From contig JADNRY010001166.1 in the NCBI GenBank assembly GCA_015501585.1, positions 1 through 15,981 of the forward strand: a DNA stretch of 15,981 nucleotides, written 5' to 3'. The DNA comes from Rhodocollybia butyracea (lineage: Eukaryota > Basidiomycota > Agaricomycetes > Agaricales > Omphalotaceae). The stretch's first letter is position 1. Each line of letters opens with the position of its first letter. The notes under the pieces are model-generated. The model was not told the DNA's origin, made no database searches, and saw only the letters and a list, made by a program, of their open reading frames with translations. A program made the position numbers and the translations under genes. This document shows, piece by piece, positions 9,041-15,775 of this stretch.

Positions 9041-9511
9041 TGTTGAAACTAGATTACCGCTTATGAGTCGTATCTAATCAGTAATGTGAGTCGACTAGAC
9101 GCACTTGCTATACGATCGATGAACTGTCGATATATGCTATGTTGAAACTCACCCTCAAACACTAGACGCAGCCTCTACGCAGGTTCGTATAGATGTAGTC
9201 AATTATGCCATTCGCTATTAGTCTTATGATACATAGCTTGTACGCTGCCTTGCAGTACCTATGAACATTACCTATAGAATTACCATACGGACTCCATCTT
9301 CTAGGGTACATTATGCACATGTATATGCACTATGTTTAGCAGTACGACTCAAGTAGACTCATACATTGTTATAGGGTTTATTATATTCTGTAGTATAAAT
9401 ACTGTAGATATTTTCCTGTAACAATAACCAAGAATCCTACTATTCGTCTGGACACTTGTTCTGCTCTCAACAAGCACTCTTACCACTCCTATAACATCCC
9501 TAACACTCTCA
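9041..9511 (+). repeat. 3' LTR of the copia element
   Basis: This 471-bp copy matches 2837-3306. The last part (9484-9503) carries three substitutions and a one-base insertion relative to the 5' copy, whereas the first 443 bp carry only three substitutions. TATAAATA is at 9394-9401. The sequence after CTCTCA (GGTGAG...) is flanking DNA and does not repeat the 5-bp left flank. Confidence 0.95.
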
Positions 9512-12460
9512 GGTGAGTAGGCTGTCGACCTTGTGTTGACTGACCGCTGTTTCGACACTTACAATCATACATATGCTTTATGCTCATCCCGCCGCTTCCA
9601 CTTATGTTCATCATTGTCTTTCATCCCTTGTACTTCTTTTGGCTATTCTTGTCTTTTCTACTCTTGGATTATTACCTATCACTACTCTGGTCCTTGAGTA
9701 CCCTTTATATAGTTCCATACCATGTCAAGTGCAGTAGATTGGAAATATTGCTTAACCCTTGACTAGTGTGCTCTTGTGTGTTCCAGTTTCTTGCTTTATC
9801 TCTTTCTTTAACTCTGTTTCTTCACTCCATCATTTTCCACAACCTCTGCAATTTACTCTATTCAGATCCGACTTGTTTGCATGCCATCTGGTCAGCCTCT
9901 GCTGCCCTTCCGCCGCCTACTTAGTTGTATCTGAAGCCGCTTGCACTTAGTGGGTCCTACCCTTCGAGTTGGAAACTCTCCTACTCTTAGGCTTACTCGC
10001 CAAGTTCATTCTATCACCTGTACAGACCTGCCATCCTTACATTAGTCCCTTGGACAATCCCAACACGAGTCTTACATCCCATAGGCACTTTGGAACTGTT
10101 CTACACTTTCCTCCTTTCACATCTCAAACCAACTTTCCCAGTTTGGCTGAATGATGGCAGTACAGAGTGTATCCGCACTTTGGTTTCCAGGTTTGTAACC
10201 TGTGCTCAAAGGGTTCCGCCTAGATCCTTACACGCAGTTGCATATCAACTGCCATGGTCCTTGCCCCTGTGTGAGCATGTGACAAATATTTTCAGCATCT
10301 AAAGTTCATGTTTCTTCTTCAATTCTTTCTATGGGTTTAGACTCTTGCCCTTGACTCAAATAGTCCTAATCACTGCTGGTATCAAGCTGTAAAATTGAGG
10401 CCAGTATGCGCTCAAGCTCACTGTTGATCACATGACTCTCACATCACATGCCCTTACAACTTATACAGGTCAACTCCCAAGCCACACTCTTGCTCTTGCT
10501 CTTCCATCATCCTTCTGTTGGGTAAATCTATTTCGCAATCCCCTGATGCGAAACAACCCCGAAATACCTACAACCATGCAATTGATTGATTTAGCAGGGG
10601 TTGCTGCTCCGAGATACCACCGGACTGACGGCGTGAGATGACAAGCTGACAAGCCGCAGTACGTTTCCGCGTTCTTCGGTCCTTTCTGACTTTTTTCTTT
10701 GTCTCTTTGTCTCATCCATTCTCCAACTCTTAAGTTTTCCAAAGCTAGAGTGGCATCATCAAAGTGGTTCGGGCTTCACCGGCTGCTTATCGAGATTAAC
10801 CCAATGTACTATCCTTTCCAATTGCAGCGATTACCCACTTGTGCCGGCTCATCCACCCTCATGGTGTTAAGCTGGCAGTCCATGGGCAAGCATTGCAAAA
10901 TTTGGTACGCCCTTTGTTTGTTGTTGTTTTTACTGACTTGGATGATTTTATTTTCAGATGGTTTTGTCTTTGCTTGCAGTCAGGTAGACCCTATCCTAAT
11001 ACTACCTGTGACACATCTGACTGCGCCGTAACCGTAAGTCATCATATCCAAATGTCACCTGTGATATGTCTGCTGGAGGTCTTCGGACAGCTCTGTAGAA
11101 AGCAGTAGGGCTGTTAGATTCCAAATCATTGATAATGGGTTGTTTCATACCAGGGGGGTTGCTAAATAGATTTATCCCTTCTGTTGAGTCTGTCCCTATG
11201 GCCCTTCTCTCTTACTATTAATTCATGGTGAGCTCTTTCCATGTTTAACTTATTTGCTTCAACTTGCTGATACTGCACTAGTTTCATAACTTCCTATGTT
11301 CAAATTTGGTATGTTCTTGACACTGTTGAAATGTAGTTCCTGTTTTCATTTGTGCTTTTTCTCTTAGGCTTCTTTATGTTTGGTTGCATAGTATGCTTGC
11401 TCCAGGTGAGACTTTTTTGATTCCCTCACCTGACATCTTTTATTACGCAGCGGCAATCCTTTCCTTCCCAATCACCAGTTGCTCTTGTTTATCAATGCTT
11501 CTTACATCCTGTTAACGCCTTCCTCTATCTGGTCTACTACTATGTGCCTCACTTTCTTTATTCATACACTGTATTCCTACTTAATTGCCAGGCTTGTCTG
11601 TGGTGTTTCATAGCATACTGTTTTCTTCTGGTTCTTATGTATCCCTACTCTTTTGCTTCTACTATTCATGGCTATCCTGTTTACGCCTGTTTCGCTCCTG
11701 CTACTTGGTTGTTGTACATAGATAGGAAATGAATGATTGTTCTATTCTAATTTCACTTTAATGGCATGAATGTAAGCAGTATCATCACATTGTGAGTTGC
11801 ATTAGGCATTGCCTGATTGCTCCAGCCTGGCTTGAGTTGTATTGGAGTTGATTTAAGTTGCCCTGACAATGGCTTGCAGTGACTTGAGTCAACATCAATT
11901 GATGCCAAGTTGCTTCAGGTCAATCCTGGCAACTTCAGACAGAGTGACAGCATGAACCTTGGACTGAGCCAGTTACGAGTCCTGAATGTAATGAAGGCTC
12001 GTCCTTATGGCCGGTTTCGCATGGGAATTTCGTCCCAATTGGTTTTGATGGCATCCAAATTAAGCTAAGCAGAATTGTTTCGCCTTATTTGGGATGTCAA
12101 AGCGCCTGTCATGTGATTTTGTGAATTTACCTTCAGCGCTCAACAAGTTCAATGCTTCTCACTGCACTTTTCGCAGCTCCCAGTTGCCTGTTATTCCTTG
12201 TTGCGCCACTTACTCTCTTTATTCACATCCTACCGCTTACTGCATGGCAGTGCGACCACTTTACCCAGCGCATTGATGCATCTGACTGATACCGAACCAT
12301 CCTCTTGACATTTTTTCCTGCATTAAATGCCGCTGCAGTTCTGTCTCTTACATGCACATATTTTGACACTGTCACACTAATGGACTTTTCCAATAATGTA
12401 AGGACCAGGCAAGCATGTTATCGGTGGACCGTAAAATGTGTGGTGCACAGGCCCTGAGGA
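9512..12460. other. About 2.9 kb without a recognisable gene, pyrimidine-rich on the + strand
   Basis: Open frames on either strand are short (60-110 codons), mutually overlapping and made of Leu/Phe/Ser/Tyr-rich low-complexity sequence caused by the C/T bias of the + strand. No conserved motif, splice chain or terminal repeat was recognised. Small items: an 8-bp stem CAGGTGAG/CTCACCTG (11403-11410, 11425-11432), a perfect palindrome CATCAATTGATG (11893-11904), and a cluster of AGTTG words between about 11790 and 11930. The region may be decayed repeat DNA. Confidence 0.5.
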
Positions 12461-12753
12461 CTAGTAGTAGTAACTTGAACTCAAGTAAGGGTACGGAGGT
12501 GTGTAGTGAGGCGGAGGTAAGTATGAAAAGTGACTATATGAAGGACGAGTAGGCTGAAGTGGAGCTTGGGGAGGGGACAAGTACCAGTAGGGTGTATGAG
12601 AATGAGGAGAGTAGCAGGATGACTAGAAGAGTAGCTTCTATGACTGTAATTCCGAGGCGCACTAGGAGGCGTGGGAAAGGCGTATCCGGGACCGTAACAG
12701 TGAATATGAATTGAATATGGAACTGTACCAGGCTCTGCTGGGCTGTAGTTCAT
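12461..12753 (-). pseudogene. Pro/Tyr/Ser-rich reading frame on the - strand, frameshifted
   Basis: An ATG at 12753 opens a Pro-, Tyr- and Ser-rich frame (…YSPAEPG…, YGPGYAFPTPP). About 50 codons in, near a Ser/His run, the compositional signal moves to another frame (YSPHSHTPYWYLSPPQ, then SYLPPPHYTPPYPY) and ends with SSSYYY and TAG at 12461-12463. No GT-AG pair explains the change, so one base was gained or lost. The family is not recognised. Low complexity and tandem Tyr-Pro words make chance coding possible, but the same composition on both sides of the shift suggests a real, decayed exon. It overlaps repeat unit 1 at its 5' end. Confidence 0.3.
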
Positions 12754-12787
12754 ATACTAAACTGAATAGAAGACTTTCAATGAGTAA
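12694..12787. repeat. Diverged tandem repeat, unit 1 (left of the miniature element)
   Basis: It begins GTAACAGTG and contains ACCAGGCTCT-GCTGG and AGACTTTCAATGAG. The same blocks in the same order recur at 14260 onward. Without the inserted element the two units would be adjacent with a 94-bp step. Confidence 0.65.
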
Positions 12788-12790
12788 GTA
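12786..12790 (+). repeat. Target-site duplication, left copy (AAGTA)
   Basis: AAGTA immediately precedes the TGTAACG start of the left LTR and recurs exactly at 14258-14262 after the right LTR. Confidence 0.8.
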
Positions 12791-12942
12791 TGTAACGCCT
12801 ACGGCACATTCATTGCCATTAGCGCCGATATTACATAATTAGTTCACTCTTATCCTCGTACCACCTACTCGTTTCGGTCTATTTCTCTAATAGAACGAGA
12901 TCTTGCTCATGGTCTGAGGCATTAAGAGTCAGGGCTCTTACA
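12791..12942 (+). repeat. Left LTR of the miniature element
   Basis: 152 bp starting TGTAACGCCT and ending CTCTTACA, giving a 5-bp terminal inverse TGTAA/TTACA. It differs from the right copy at 12808 (A/G), 12818 (A/G) and 12826 (C/G). The 3' end contains a 6-bp stem TAAGAG/CTCTTA (12923-12928, 12935-12940) that could form a small hairpin near the RNA end. Confidence 0.88.
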
Positions 12943-13008
12943 CTTTTTTGAGCAACCTTGTCCTGAATAGGACTATTACAGCAATATGACACACAACAGC
13001 ACAACTCA

Positions 13009-13029
13009 AGCCATGACTCTGTCATGGCT
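13009..13029. other. Perfect 9-bp hairpin in the 5' internal region
   Basis: AGCCATGAC (13009-13017), loop TCT, then GTCATGGCT (13021-13029). It lies 67 nt after the left LTR, where packaging or dimerisation structures of retroelement RNA commonly sit. The role is inferred from position only. Confidence 0.6.
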
Positions 13030-13076
13030 CTGGCTTACTCTTTTCTTTCTCAAATCCTTTCCATGTTCCCTCATGA

Positions 13077-13373
13077 TCCTCTCTCACACATCTCTGGGAT
13101 CCTGGACTTCTCCTCCAGGGAATTCAACAGCTGCTAGTCAACTTTAAGCAGCTCTGGGAACAACATGGTCTTTCAGTGGCTGGTAGGGATTTGGCAGAGG
13201 CAGTGGTGCAGGATTCAACATTAAGATGTTGCTGGGCAGTGAAGGAAGAAGGTTTCCAGGCAGAGGTCTGTTTTCAGATGATAGAGTCTATTAAGAAACT
13301 GGGAGAAGAGTTTGGGATGGAACTGTCCAAATCTCAAACACCACCTCCGCTCCGAGTTCTCCATCACCTTTGA
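13077..13373 (+). CDS. Unrecognised open frame in the miniature element, part 1
   Basis: A 98-codon frame follows a TGA at 13074 and ends at the TGA at 13371-13373. It reads like folded protein in its middle: F-K-Q-L-W-E-Q-H-G-L-S-V-A-G-R-D-L-A-E-A, then C-W-A-V-K-E-E-G-F, then I-K-K-L-G-E-E-F-G-M-E-L, a mix of amphipathic helices. No upstream ATG exists in frame, so expression would need splicing or an upstream start. It may be a remnant of gag or a captured host exon. The family is not recognised; similarity to a capsid protein is only a guess from position. The next frame overlaps it from about 13298. Confidence 0.3.
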   Translation, partial: SSLTHLWDPGLLLQGIQQLLVNFKQLWEQHGLSVAGRDLAEAVVQDSTLRCCWAVKEEGFQAEVCFQMIESIKKLGEEFGMELSKSQTPPPLRVLHHL

Positions 13374-13810
13374 CCGCTCCTACTGCCTCATCACCGACTC
13401 CCATGCTCGCTTTGAACACATTGAACACATCGAAATCGTCTCCACATGCTCTGACATTGGTTTCACCCTCCAAACCCACTTCCCATTCATTTCGACTCCA
13501 ACCAACCTCAGAGTTTGCACGGGAGGTAGCTGAACTGCGGAAAGCAGGCCGGAAACTCGAAGTATTCATGGATGAACATGTCATGGGGCTCGAACACACA
13601 GCTGGCGCACCGCCAGCTCGTGTTCATCTCTCAAACACTCCAACCGAGTGTACACCTGTGCCTTATGTTGCCCCTGTGACTGCTGTTCCACAACAGGCCT
13701 TCGTAAACATGTCAAACACAATGTGTATGGTGCGTTTGGTTCGCTCTTGCTTCGTTCAAGTCGTTGCCCATCCCAATCTGGTACACTCATGCCATCACCT
13801 TCACCCCTGA
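13298..13810 (+). CDS. Unrecognised open frame in the miniature element, part 2
   Basis: This frame is one register away from part 1 and is open from just after a TAA near 13292 to a TGA at 13808-13810; the first ATG is around 13403. A Ser/Thr/Pro-rich linker is followed by a charged helix with coiled-coil character (F-A-R-E-V-A-E-L-R-K-A-G-R-K-L-E-V-F-M-D-E-H). Helical part, P/T/S linker and second helical part in overlapping registers could be one protein broken by a frameshift near 13300-13330. No enzyme motif or zinc knuckle is seen. The long hairpin at 13592-13625 lies within it. Confidence 0.3.
   Translation, partial: TGRRVWDGTVQISNTTSAPSSPSPLTAPTASSPTPMLALNTLNTSKSSPHALTLVSPSKPTSHSFRLQPTSEFAREVAELRKAGRKLEVFMDEHVMGLEHTAGAPPARVHLSNTPTECTPVPYVAPVTAVPQQAFVNMSNTMCMVRLVRSCFVQVVAHPNLVHSCHHLHP
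13592..13625. other. Long 14-bp hairpin inside the miniature element
   Basis: Outer stem GAACAC (13592-13597) pairs with GTGTTC (13620-13625), and inner stem AGCTGGCG (13600-13607) pairs with CGCCAGCT (13611-13618) around a CAC loop; small bulges AC and C separate the stems. Fourteen pairs in 34 nt is far more than expected by chance in one short region. Confidence 0.7.
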
Positions 13811-14096
13811 AACTCCCCATCACCATATTTGTGCTCCCAATCAATGCTCCCATTCATGGCGCTGGAGATCTACTGTCTCCACTGTGCCACCACCATCTCA
13901 ATCTGGACTTAGTGTCAGCATCCAGAGAATCTGGTGATTTTACAGGACACTTTTCTTCTTCTGCGCTTATGGAAATTGCCAGCATACTACATCGTACGTT
14001 ACCTATCAGATGAGTATGTTTCTCTTTGTTATGTTTCCCTTTTCCATCTTTCTCTTTTGTTTTTTTTTGGGTAAGATGGACCTGTGGGGTCAATCT

Positions 14097-14106
14097 AGGG
14101 GGCATG
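14097..14106 (+). promoter_or_regulatory. Polypurine tract of the miniature element
   Basis: AGGGGGCATG ends directly at the TGTAACG start of the right LTR, as expected for plus-strand priming, and gives the element's orientation. Confidence 0.7.
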
Positions 14107-14257
14107 TGTAACGCCTACGGCACGTTCATTGCCGTTAGCGCGGATATTACATAATTAGTTCACTCTTATCCTCGTACCACCTACTCGTTTCGGTCTATTT
14201 CTCTAATAGAACGAGATCTTGCTCATGGTCTGAGGCATTAAGAGTCAGGGCTCTTAA
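14107..14257 (+). repeat. Right LTR of the miniature element
   Basis: 151 bp, matching 12791-12942 with three substitutions. The terminal TTACA of the left copy is TTAA here, which is explained by loss of one C just before the flanking AAGTA. Confidence 0.88.
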
Positions 14258-14262
14258 AAGTA
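14258..14262 (+). repeat. Target-site duplication, right copy (AAGTA)
   Basis: Exact repeat of 12786-12790, directly after the right LTR. Confidence 0.8.
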
Positions 14263-14368
14263 ACAGTGTACTTGAATTATTAGTAGAACTATTTACCAGG
14301 CTCTTGCTGGACTGAAGCTTACTAACTAATCCAATCAGGATACACTTAACAAGACTTTATTGAGAGTC
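14260..14368. repeat. Diverged tandem repeat, unit 2 (right of the miniature element)
   Basis: GTAACAGTG, TTGAATT, GAACT, ACCAGGCTCTTGCTGG and AAGACTTTATTGAG occur in the same order as in 12694-12787, with several short insertions. Identity by eye is roughly two-thirds to three-quarters. Confidence 0.65.
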
Positions 14369-14520
14369 TAAAAGACTAGACTTAGAGGGGCAATTTAGAG
14401 GGGAAGGAAGAACTTTTTTTATTTCTGTCTACTGGGGGGTTTATATACTGTACAATTAAATTATTCTACTGTCTTACTAATGGACCTACTGCATGAATAA
14501 GCAAAATATGGGGGACACGC
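14260..14520 (-). repeat. Possible LTR relic on the - strand
   Basis: On the - strand a TATATAA box (14441-14447) is followed 80 bp later by AATAAA (14356-14361) and then by the repeat-unit sequence, the spacing expected of U3-TATA, R with poly(A) signal, and U5. The ends are not defined, no partner LTR is present and no coding region follows, so this is only a suggestion. A related word, ACTGTCNNACTAATGGAC, occurs at 14468-14485 and again at 12368-12385. Confidence 0.3.
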
Positions 14521-14779
14521 AAGTGTCTGTATACGCGTACCTTTGGCAGACTTATAGCCTTGGCGGACATGCCATTTCATGTGATCATTTGCATATTACT
14601 AATTCTAAAGTAGTTGATTAGGTGCTGCCGGCTTTTGAAGCTTTTGATGCAGTTCGGTGAAGTACTTACCCGGGCGCTTAGATAGCCCATATCACACTAC
14701 ATTCTCGAAAACCCAACTACTACCTGACAACACAAGACTCACATGCCTGACTCCAAATTCTACCTACCGCAAATTCTCA
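14521..14779. other. No recognisable gene
   Basis: Non-coding by eye. Donor-like GTAAGTAC words occur on the - strand, for example around 14662-14672, but no reading frame could be chained to them. Confidence 0.4.
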
Positions 14780-15128
14780 GTGCAGTGGATTCTTTTTTGC
14801 CACACGGATTTATATATATCTCATTACTTCCTGTTTTATACCCCCGCACTTGACTTCCTTGGGTTTTACTTTTCGTCGGGCGGCGGTGGAAGTGCATGCG
14901 CTGCCTCTTTCGGTGTATTTAATGGTTCATTGACAACTTCAATACTTACTGCCCTTTCTAACCTTGGACAAAATGCCTTCCTTTACTTCTTGTGAGTGTA
15001 TTCGGGTATCCTTGCATTCCTCGCACTGATTTTTCTTTCATAGTGCCTACCAAGCTACCACCAAAATTTTGCAAATTTATGTCGCTTTCTACATCGATCC
15101 TTCATTTGACATCACTCGTGTTCCATGA
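14780..15128 (+). pseudogene. Possible hydrophobic-protein exons joined by a canonical intron (weak)
   Basis: After an acceptor-like CTCAG near 14780 a frame runs to 14991. A GTGAGT donor at 14992 and a TTTCATAG acceptor ending at 15043 define a 52-nt intron with a CTGAT branch-like word. The join continues in frame for 27 more codons to a TGA at 15126. The product is hydrophobic with helix-like stretches (S-L-T-T-S-I-L-T-A-L, then Y-V-A-F-Y-I-D-P-S-F-D-I). Downstream, hydrophobic sequence continues in two other frames to about 15290, which would mean a decayed membrane-protein gene. No family is recognised and no start codon is placed. Confidence 0.2.
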
Positions 15129-15198
15129 AAAGAGCTCTTTTCCATGCTTATGGTTTGCCGACATTCGCTGCTGTGTTGCCTCCGCTTATATTCGCGGG

Positions 15199-15439
15199 TC
15201 AATATCTTTTCAACCAGAGCAGTTGCCAGCTTCCATCGCGCTGTTTGTTCTCACTTGGGAGAGTCTATTGGATAATATAAGTATCAGAAATGTTAATATG
15301 TTATTGGGCCCAGGCATGTACTTACCTTCTGCTGCGATGTACTGCAGAGTGTCGTCTGCATTTCATACCTAGTCTCTTCAGGACTCGTACCTGCCACGCG
15401 CTTGCGCGATGGCCAACACTCGCAAGTCAAGTGATTCAT
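15199..15439 (-). CDS. Small two-exon ORF candidate on the - strand (weak)
   Basis: An ATG at 15439 opens 38 codons (exon 15326-15439). A GTAAGT donor at 15325 and a TAG acceptor at 15265 define a 61-nt intron, and 21 more codons lead to a TGA at 15199-15201, for 59 residues in total. Splice signals are canonical and the phase is kept, but the product has no recognisable motif and competes with + strand frames over the same DNA. It may be chance. Confidence 0.15.
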
Positions 15440-15775
15440 GGGCTGAGAGGCACTTAAGTTGGCTTCTACGGCAAAAGTTGCCTTTAGTTGCCTTTAGCTG
15501 CATTAAGCGGAAGGGTACTTTTCCTGATGTACAGTCTGTCAGTGCAACCTATATCTTGTAAATTCAGGATCTTTCCAAAACATGTGTGAAATTTTGAGCC
15601 ACTGTAGGTACTAGCAGGAGATGTAAGTAGTTCATATCTTATTTTCAGATAAGATTATTACTATATAAGGCAAATCTGCGATCACATGGGTCAGGAGTTG
15701 GCCCATCAGGAGCCTTAAAATATTCTTTGGCATCATGTACTTTTTTTTTGTTTTGGCGGAGTGTTAGGTTGTTAG
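15440..15775. other. Non-coding stretch with a 10-bp tandem repeat and a short hairpin
   Basis: AGTTGCCTTT is repeated twice (15476-15495) with a degenerate third unit after it. ATCTTAT/ATAAGAT (15636-15642, 15649-15655) can pair around a 6-nt loop. A T9 run precedes the open frame at the right edge. No gene is seen. Confidence 0.4.

Larger units (their letters stand above)
2837..9511 (+). mobile_element. Ty1/copia LTR retrotransposon, nearly complete, three ORF lesions
   Basis: Two near-identical direct repeats begin with TGTTGAAAC and end with CTCTCA. They flank a primer-binding site, gag, protease, integrase, reverse transcriptase and RNase H in the order that defines Ty1/copia (integrase before RT). 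A polypurine tract abuts the 3' LTR. All key motifs are readable: DSGA, H-x4-H/CxxC, D-D35-E, YVDD and the RNase H acidic residues. The reading frame is interrupted by a +1 shift at 4563-4567, TGA at 6080-6082 and a +1 shift at 7298-7302, so this copy is probably not autonomous unless the breaks are recoded or are sequencing errors. LTR divergence (6 substitutions and 1 indel over 470 bp) suggests a fairly recent insertion. Five-base flanks differ (AAGAC on the left, GGTGA on the right), so no target-site duplication is seen. Confidence 0.95.
12943..14106 (+). other. Internal region of the miniature element
   Basis: 1164 bp. It starts with CTTTTTTGAGC, which is not an evident tRNA complement, so the primer is unknown. 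It contains a perfect 9-bp hairpin at 13009-13029, the frames at 13077-13373 and 13298-13810, a long hairpin at 13592-13625, and C/T-rich DNA up to the polypurine tract. The part from 13811 to 14090 shows no further signal. Confidence 0.6.
12791..14257 (+). mobile_element. TRIM-like non-autonomous LTR retrotransposon (1.47 kb)
   Basis: Direct repeats of 152 and 151 bp (TGTAA...TTACA) bound 1164 bp of internal sequence. A polypurine tract, AGGGGGCATG, touches the right LTR, and a perfect 5-bp target duplication AAGTA flanks the whole. These are the hallmarks of integrase-mediated LTR retrotransposition. There is room for neither protease, integrase, RT nor RNase H, and none is seen. The internal region holds two overlapping unrecognised frames and two strong hairpins. 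It must therefore use enzymes supplied in trans; the copia element upstream has unrelated LTR ends and is not an obvious partner. It fits TRIM (terminal-repeat retrotransposon in miniature) or, if the internal frames are capsid-like, a gag-only element. The tract fixes the orientation as +. No convincing tRNA primer site follows the left LTR. Confidence 0.82.

Noticed and set aside
10470..10742. 90-codon - strand frame
   Set aside because: Protein-like in places, but no motif, no splice chain and no conserved family recognised; left inside the non-coding stretch.
11893..11904. Perfect palindrome CATCAATTGATG
   Set aside because: A 12-bp palindrome is expected occasionally in a window this size; no other signal is nearby.
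15623..15648. GTAAGT...TTTTCAG as an intron
   Set aside because: Only 26 nt, shorter than functional spliceosomal introns in fungi.
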